A stretch of DNA of 9,398 nt from Candidatus Atribacteria bacterium 1244-E10-H5-B2. GTDB lineage: Bacteria; Atribacterota; JS1; SB-45; 34-128. Below, piece by piece: positions 5,738 through 9,398 of the stretch (position 1 is its first letter; each line of letters starts with the position of its first letter). The notes beneath the pieces were generated by a model. It was not told the origin of the DNA, searched no databases, and saw only the letters and a program-made list of their open reading frames with translations. Where the stretch lies: NCBI GenBank assembly GCA_003575245.1, contig NMQN01000076.1, positions 1 through 9,398 of the forward strand, in the 5' to 3' direction. Position numbers and translations under genes: made by a program.

Positions 5738-6241
5738 TTATTTTTTTACTTGTTCGACGATATCATTCCAATAATCATATACAATATATTTAGTCCAAGT
5801 TTTAAATCTTATATCACAAACATAGTCTACAATTTCTCTAAAATCGTCGAATCCGAAATAATAATATCGACAATCAGCAATGGAATACCAAATATTCTCA
5901 TTATAAACAGCGACATAGTGTTGGAATAAAGTATTATCAAATATTTCTATTTGATAAGTTTCATAATCGTGATAATCGGCTATAAAGATCCCAAAAGTCG
6001 CAAAATCGTTACAATCGCCTTTCCCTGTTTTCCATAAGGTATAAGGATCAGGGGTGTAAAAATCGTGTATCTCGTAAGTGAAATTTTTTAACATATAATC
6101 GCCTATCTTTTCAGGAGTATCTAACTCCTCAATCAAGGCAAGAAATTCGGCATCATCAGGCGTGACCCAATTATCAAGATTAAAAACACAGCCTGATAAG
6201 GATAGCGTCAATAAAATAAAAAGGAATAATAGCTTTTTCAT
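5738..6241 (-). CDS. Transglutaminase-like lipoprotein, probable moron
   Basis: This 167-residue protein is read against all neighbouring genes. Residues 1-18 form a lipoprotein signal: two lysines, a hydrophobic core and lipobox LSGC with C18 as the lipidated residue. The mature part resembles transglutaminase-like cysteine proteases. It has GDCNDFA with candidate nucleophile C77, QHYVAVY with H108, and SIADC with D123, at spacings (31 and 15) usual for that fold. It should be anchored on the outer face of a membrane, where it could cleave or cross-link envelope protein or peptidoglycan. A role in superinfection exclusion or lysogenic conversion is a guess from the habits of phage lipoproteins. 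No ribosome binding site precedes the ATG, and a strong promoter lies right beside it. A 12-base direct repeat flanks the cassette. Confidence 0.75.
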   Translation of the reverse strand: MKKLLFLFILLTLSLSGCVFNLDNWVTPDDAEFLALIEELDTPEKIGDYMLKNFTYEIHDFYTPDPYTLWKTGKGDCNDFATFGIFIADYHDYETYQIEIFDNTLFQHYVAVYNENIWYSIADCRYYYFGFDDFREIVDYVCDIRFKTWTKYIVYDYWNDIVEQVKK

Positions 6242-6247
6242 AATTTA

Positions 6248-6276
6248 AAAATAGCACAAATTTTATAATATGTCAA
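6248..6276 (-). promoter_or_regulatory. Sigma70-type promoter of the lipoprotein gene (leaderless)
   Basis: On the minus strand TTGACA (6276-6271), a 17-base spacer and TATTTT (6253-6248) form a promoter with a perfect -35. TG-n directly before the -10 gives an extended -10 as well. Only 6 bases lie between the -10 and ATG 6241, so transcription should begin at or next to the A of the start codon. That predicts a leaderless message, which agrees with the missing ribosome binding site. Confidence 0.65.
6264..6269 (+). promoter_or_regulatory. Candidate -10 box towards the 434-aa ejection protein
   Basis: A perfect TATAAT lies on the + strand inside the spacer of the opposing lipoprotein promoter. 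No acceptable -35 (TAATTT at 17-base spacing) and no TG extension is present, so activity is uncertain. Confidence 0.25.
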
Positions 6277-6278
6277 AA

Positions 6279-6293
6279 ATAAAAATGAAGGGG
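6279..6293 (+). repeat. Right direct repeat flanking the lipoprotein cassette
   Basis: ATAAAAATGAAGGGG is the partner of 5722-5736, with a 12-base exact match and one A fewer in the A-run. Joining the two copies would restore a simple gap between the 44-residue gene and the ejection protein. Confidence 0.6.
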
Positions 6294-6319
6294 AAATAAT
6301 AATAAGGAAGTGATTTCAC

Positions 6320-7624
6320 ATGGCAATAATGACTTACGGAGAATTTAAAGCAAAATATCAGCATGGATATGGACTTGCTACTTCAACTAAATTAAGGAAA
6401 GCTTATAGGCAATATCAATTACATGGAACATTACCAGCGGGTGCTGAACCGATAGAGGAAGAAGTAGAGGAAGAAGTAGTAGAAGAAGAAGTAACACCCG
6501 AACCGACCGTTGAACCAACACCTACACCAACAGTTACACCAACACTAACCGTCGAAGAACAGATAGCCTTAATGCCTGAAGTACCTACACCTGTGGCACC
6601 TGCATTAGCACCCGCACCAGAAGTTACACCAGCTCCTACATTTGCAGCACCAGTAGTGCCAACGATCCCTACCGTTACTCCAGCTCCTACCATACCGGCG
6701 ATAGAGGTAACACCGGCACCGGAATACGCACCGACAGAAGAAGAGAAGGTTTGGGCAGAGATGTATGGCGGAACAATCGCAGACATCATAAAAGCAAGGG
6801 GAGAGGGTATACCCGAGGAAACTATAAATTTAATGATCCGTCAGCAGTTCCAGATGTTAACAGCCAGGGAAGATGAAAATTTAAGGATAATGCACAATGA
6901 TATGGAGAGGCGGGGGATCACCAATTCAGGCCTGGTCTTCTGGAATCAACAGAAGATTAAATCCGCAACTACCACAGCCCTGGCCAACAGCATAACCGAT
7001 ATTCAGATAAGAAGTGCATTAATGAAAATGGCCAGTTTTGAAAATGCCTTAGGGCACGCCGGACAGTTTCTTGGTTATCTGCAAGAACAGAGCAAGATGG
7101 TTTACGTGGGCAAGATGGCTACTTGGGAAGCACAGACCCAGGCTAATCTTATTCAGTACCAGGCACAAATTAGTGCTGATATGGACCAGTGGAAAATGGT
7201 AAACCAGTTTAACTTAGCCGATTGGCAAGCAAATACCCAGGCTTTATTTGCCCAGTGGGATAAGAACAGTACTGCTATGATTGAAGCGTGGAAAATGGAT
7301 AATGTATTCAGTATGACCGAATGGACAACCCGGGCTAATTATGATATGGCAGTATTCCAGATTGAGACCGAAGCCCTTATGGCAAAGTGGTCTGCTCAGA
7401 TGGATATATATAAATTAGGTATCTCACAGGCTTATCTGCAGGATAATATGAATCTACAGGCACAGATTAATGAACAGGCAGCAGAACAGCAACATATATG
7501 GGACTTAGAAATGGCAGAAATAGAAGCGGAGGCAGCCAATCAAGTTGCAGCAACCACTGGATTTTGGAGTATGGTTGGAACAACAGCCGGTATTATTTTT
7601 AAAATCCCAGGACTTGGGGGTTAA
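6320..7624 (+). CDS. Internal virion (ejection) protein with hendecad aromatic repeats
   Basis: This 434-residue protein starts at ATG 6320, 9 bases after AAGGAAG (6304-6310). Residues 1-40 (MTYGEFKAKY, LRKAYRQYQLHG) form a basic helical head. Residues 46-57 are almost all Glu and Val, and 58-140 are a Pro/Thr/Ala-rich linker. From about 141 the protein is helical, and residues 259-357 comprise nine exact 11-residue repeats with an aromatic in position 11. The last 22 residues (GFWSMVGTTAGIIF and a Gly/Pro end) are hydrophobic with a GxxxG and could enter a membrane. No enzyme motif is visible. Position after the fibre, helical content and membrane-active end suit a podoviral internal protein ejected with DNA. 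It is not clearly homologous to T7 or P22 proteins by eye. Confidence 0.6.
   Translation: MAIMTYGEFKAKYQHGYGLATSTKLRKAYRQYQLHGTLPAGAEPIEEEVEEEVVEEEVTPEPTVEPTPTPTVTPTLTVEEQIALMPEVPTPVAPALAPAPEVTPAPTFAAPVVPTIPTVTPAPTIPAIEVTPAPEYAPTEEEKVWAEMYGGTIADIIKARGEGIPEETINLMIRQQFQMLTAREDENLRIMHNDMERRGITNSGLVFWNQQKIKSATTTALANSITDIQIRSALMKMASFENALGHAGQFLGYLQEQSKMVYVGKMATWEAQTQANLIQYQAQISADMDQWKMVNQFNLADWQANTQALFAQWDKNSTAMIEAWKMDNVFSMTEWTTRANYDMAVFQIETEALMAKWSAQMDIYKLGISQAYLQDNMNLQAQINEQAAEQQHIWDLEMAEIEAEAANQVAATTGFWSMVGTTAGIIFKIPGLGG
7094..7390 (+). repeat. Nine 11-residue (33-base) helical repeats
   Basis: Residues 259-357 of the 434-residue protein divide into nine blocks of 11. Position 11 is W269, Y280, W291, W302, W313, W324, W335, F346, W357. 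Position 8 is M, L, M, L, F, I, M, M, M. Blocks such as KMVNQFNLADW and KMDNVFSMTEW are clearly related. The DNA itself is only weakly repetitive. Confidence 0.9.
7616..7620 (+). promoter_or_regulatory. Ribosome binding site deciding the GNAT-like start
   Basis: GGGGG in the last codons of the ejection protein lies 5 bases before GTG 7626. This supports a GTG start there; upstream in-frame starts would overlap the ejection protein deeply. Confidence 0.6.
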
Positions 7625-7625
7625 T

Positions 7626-8045
7626 GTGATAAAACAGATAAATGATGAAATTATATTTTTAGAAATATGCGATAAATTAAATGAAGTGAAGGATTGTCGA
7701 TTAACTACAAACACTCTTTATGTTCATATGCTATCAGGAACATACAATAAAGATACTTTTACTTATGCTAGTTATAACAATGGAAAAATGAATGGGTGTT
7801 TAGTGTTGCGATTATTCAAAGATATGGAAAGTAATTTGGCTTTATTGATGTTATTTATTTGGATTGATGCCCATTATCCTAAATTATTAGGAGAATTTGT
7901 AGATCTCGGAAATAAAAAAGCAAAGGAAATTAATGCTAAAAAAATATATTTTATAGCAGATAGAAACGAAAAAGTAATAGAAAGGCGAACAAGTAAATTT
8001 GGTTTTAAAAAGGCTTTTAATACTTACGTAAAGGAAGTGAATTAA
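7626..8045 (+). CDS. GNAT-fold acetyltransferase-like protein, T7 gp13-like context
   Basis: Starting at GTG 7626, the protein has 139 residues. The layout fits a GNAT fold: strand NGCLVLR (56-62), strand LLMLFIWID (73-81), a helix from P85 to about 103, strand KIYFIA (106-111) and FGF (125-127) before a last strand ending YVKEVN. The acetyl-CoA loop (Q/R-x-x-G-x-G/A) is not recognisable, so it may have lost catalysis. T7 encodes gp13, of nearly the same length and related to GNAT proteins as I recall, next to its internal virion genes, and here too the gene sits between two ejection-protein candidates. It could be an assembly factor or an enzyme modifying virion or host protein. It is AT-rich (sample lines 27-33% GC by hand, against 52% in the preceding gene). 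Confidence 0.6.
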   Translation: MIKQINDEIIFLEICDKLNEVKDCRLTTNTLYVHMLSGTYNKDTFTYASYNNGKMNGCLVLRLFKDMESNLALLMLFIWIDAHYPKLLGEFVDLGNKKAKEINAKKIYFIADRNEKVIERRTSKFGFKKAFNTYVKEVN

Positions 8046-8046
8046 G

Positions 8047-9330
8047 ATGGCAAAGACATGGGGGTATGCATTATCAGGGTTTGCCAGTGGATTGAGTACT
8101 GGCTTTTCGATTCAACTGGAAAAATCCAAGATTGATGCGTTAAAAAAAGAACAAGAAAGATTAGAAAAAGCAGAAAAAGAAGCCGAAAGGCTTTTTCAAG
8201 AATGGTATGATTCGCCGGAAACTAAGGAATTCTGTGCTAATCTGGATACAGCATCTCAAGGTGAAAGAACTCATTTTATTGTAGGCGCTAGGAGAATGGG
8301 CGAAGACATTTTCAAATATTTTACCGAAATAGATAATGATATTAGAGAAGGAAGAATAAAAGAAGCTCAAGACAAAAATGATTTATTGGAAACAAAAATA
8401 AAGTCTTATACTGACCTTGCAGCGTTAGGGATGACTGCAACCTTTCCCGATGGCAGTCCTATGAAAATTTCGCCAGAAGATATAGAGTTCCAGAAGAAGA
8501 TACAAATAGGTAAGATGGCAGGAGGTCCGACTGGTGAGGCCATGGGGATGCAAATGTGGAAAAGAAGAGGACTTGAAGAGATAACTCCAACACCGAAAGC
8601 ACCGGGAATTACCGACTACAACAGTGCTGCTAATTATCTATCAAAATTTAAGGCTTCTCCACCCGATGTATTTAATAGAATAAAAACAGGATTCCAAAGT
8701 CAGTTTCCAAATATAGATATGGCAGGCATAACACAAGAATCATTGAGAGAACCTGAAAAACCAATACCCGAAGGAGAAATTACGGCAGGAGAAAAAAGAA
8801 CCTGGGATATGGCAAGTTCGGTTTTATTCGGTAGTTCTGATTTCGTAACCGGGATTTCAAAGCCAGGCATTATTTCTACAATGATAAGCAGTAAATTAAA
8901 TATGGGAGATACCTTGACAGAGGAAGAGAATACAGAAGTTAGAAATAATTATAATGCAATTAAGGGGACTTTACCAAGTGAAGTGCTAGGCATTGTGGAA
9001 AGTCAGTTAAAAAGATATGGTATTCCTTTAGAAGCACCTGAACCAGAGCCTGTGATTACCCCAGAACCAGAACCTAAAAGATGGTGGGAATTTTGGAAAG
9101 GAGAAACACCAACCGTAACACCAGCTAAGACAGCGCCTATTACACCAGGAGTAACTCCAAAGGTCGGAGAAATTCCAACTCCTAAAGTTCCAACAGGAGC
9201 AAAAGAAGCAATGATACCAATGATGTCTAAAAAGGAATTAGAAGAGGCAATAAAGGGTCTTGACCCTTCAGATCCGATGTATAAATTGCTTTATGATGAA
9301 GCAATAAAGAGAGGATATATTAAAAAATAA
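8047..9330 (+). CDS. Second internal virion (ejection) protein candidate
   Basis: This 427-residue protein has AAGGAAG (8031-8037), inside the previous gene, as its ribosome binding site. Residues 6-22 are hydrophobic with a glycine zipper, G11-x3-G15-x3-G19, able to pack in a membrane. Residues about 22-60 form a charged coiled coil (DALKKEQERLEKAEKEAERL). The middle (60-330) looks helical and soluble without a recognised domain. Residues 331-395 are Pro/Glu/Thr-rich, interrupted by RWWEFWKGE (345-353). The end (ELEEAIKGLDPSDPMYKLLYDEAIKRGY) is a compact helical tail. A DNA-ejection role is inferred from membrane-active N-terminus, coiled coil, shared Pro/Thr linkers with the 434-residue protein and gene order. 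The stop overlaps the next ATG (TAATG). Confidence 0.55.
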   Translation: MAKTWGYALSGFASGLSTGFSIQLEKSKIDALKKEQERLEKAEKEAERLFQEWYDSPETKEFCANLDTASQGERTHFIVGARRMGEDIFKYFTEIDNDIREGRIKEAQDKNDLLETKIKSYTDLAALGMTATFPDGSPMKISPEDIEFQKKIQIGKMAGGPTGEAMGMQMWKRRGLEEITPTPKAPGITDYNSAANYLSKFKASPPDVFNRIKTGFQSQFPNIDMAGITQESLREPEKPIPEGEITAGEKRTWDMASSVLFGSSDFVTGISKPGIISTMISSKLNMGDTLTEEENTEVRNNYNAIKGTLPSEVLGIVESQLKRYGIPLEAPEPEPVITPEPEPKRWWEFWKGETPTVTPAKTAPITPGVTPKVGEIPTPKVPTGAKEAMIPMMSKKELEEAIKGLDPSDPMYKLLYDEAIKRGYIKK

Positions 9331-9398
9331 TGGATTGGAATTTAATGAAACCACCAGAAACAAAATTTAATTGGAATTTGATAGAACCACCAAAAGAA
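9330..9398 (+). CDS. 5' end of a further late gene (partial)
   Basis: The ATG at 9330 shares its A with the previous stop, and the frame stays open for 23 codons to the window end. The visible N-terminus repeats itself: DWNLMKPPETKF is followed by NWNLIEPPKE. The nearest purine-rich site (GAGG, 9311-9314) is rather far (15 bases), so translation probably relies on coupling. In T7-like order the next gene would be a very large internal protein, often with a lytic or protease domain, but nothing visible identifies it. Confidence 0.65.
   Translation, partial: MDWNLMKPPETKFNWNLIEPPKE
9333..9398 (+). repeat. 36-base repeat at the N-terminus of the partial gene
   Basis: Units 9333-9368 and 9369-9398 (cut by the window edge) both encode WNL-[MI]-[KE]-PP. 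At DNA level ATTGGAATTT and ACCACCA are shared in register. More units may follow beyond the window. Confidence 0.7.

Noticed and set aside
5729..5929. 66-residue + strand frame running into the lipoprotein gene
   Set aside because: It is antisense to the lipoprotein, whose signal peptide, triad and promoter are far better supported. Its ATG is just the repeat sequence.
6415..6789. 124-residue Gly/Val/Ala-rich minus-strand frame
   Set aside because: It is produced by the complement of the Pro/Thr linker codons of the ejection protein. It is low complexity and has no start signal.
1..9398. Whole-genome amber (TAG) recoding
   Set aside because: All long genes are uninterrupted under the standard code and use CAA/CAG for Gln normally. 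Only two TAG positions looked suggestive.
1..9398. CRISPR array, tRNA gene or insertion sequence
   Set aside because: No spaced palindromic repeats, no cloverleaf-like sequence and no transposase or terminal inverted repeats were seen.

Overview
The window is a stretch of a tailed-phage genome carrying the late structural region, and its layout is podovirus-like. It runs from small head-associated genes through a head-tail adaptor, a tail hub or nozzle protein and a tail fibre to putative internal (DNA-ejection) virion proteins. I see no integrase, lysis or replication gene and no tRNA, so lifestyle cannot be judged. Base composition is low-GC, and nearly every gene has a strong purine-rich ribosome binding site a few bases before its start. 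The host is therefore a bacterium using Shine-Dalgarno initiation, but its phylum cannot be named from this sequence. Two inserted genes seem to carry host-type extended -10 promoters.

Layout on the + strand. Positions 1-93 may hold the tail of an upstream reading frame. Positions 96-436 hold two tiny, very basic proteins. Positions 457-732 hold a beta-rich 91-residue protein, and 748-921 a 57-residue coiled-coil protein whose stop codon abuts the next start. Positions 922-1629 encode the head-tail adaptor. A LAGLIDADG homing endonuclease (1680-2447) is wedged before the large tail hub/nozzle protein (2451-4517). The tail fibre follows (4517-5593), with a glycine/serine-rich stalk and ten HxH motifs, then a 44-residue coiled-coil gene (5598-5732). 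A lipoprotein gene on the opposite strand (5738-6241) interrupts the cluster. The ejection module comes next: a 434-residue protein with nine 11-residue aromatic repeats (6320-7624), a GNAT-like protein (7626-8045), a 427-residue protein with an N-terminal glycine zipper and a Trp-rich motif (8047-9330), and the start of a further gene (9330 to the window end).

The virion genes are tightly packed with overlapping stops and starts and look co-transcribed. The adaptor would join the portal to the tail, the nozzle would close the tail, the fibre would bind the cell, and the two long helical proteins plus the gene at the right edge would be ejected to form a path for DNA.

Three genes look like later insertions: the homing endonuclease, the transglutaminase-like lipoprotein and the GNAT-like gene. 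Hand-counted sample lines show they are generally more AT-rich than their neighbours. The first two have their own predicted extended -10 promoters, and the lipoprotein cassette is flanked by a 12-base direct repeat. The most interesting structural signal is the exact 11-residue aromatic periodicity of the 434-residue protein, which suggests an unusually regular helical barrel or bundle in a DNA-ejection protein.
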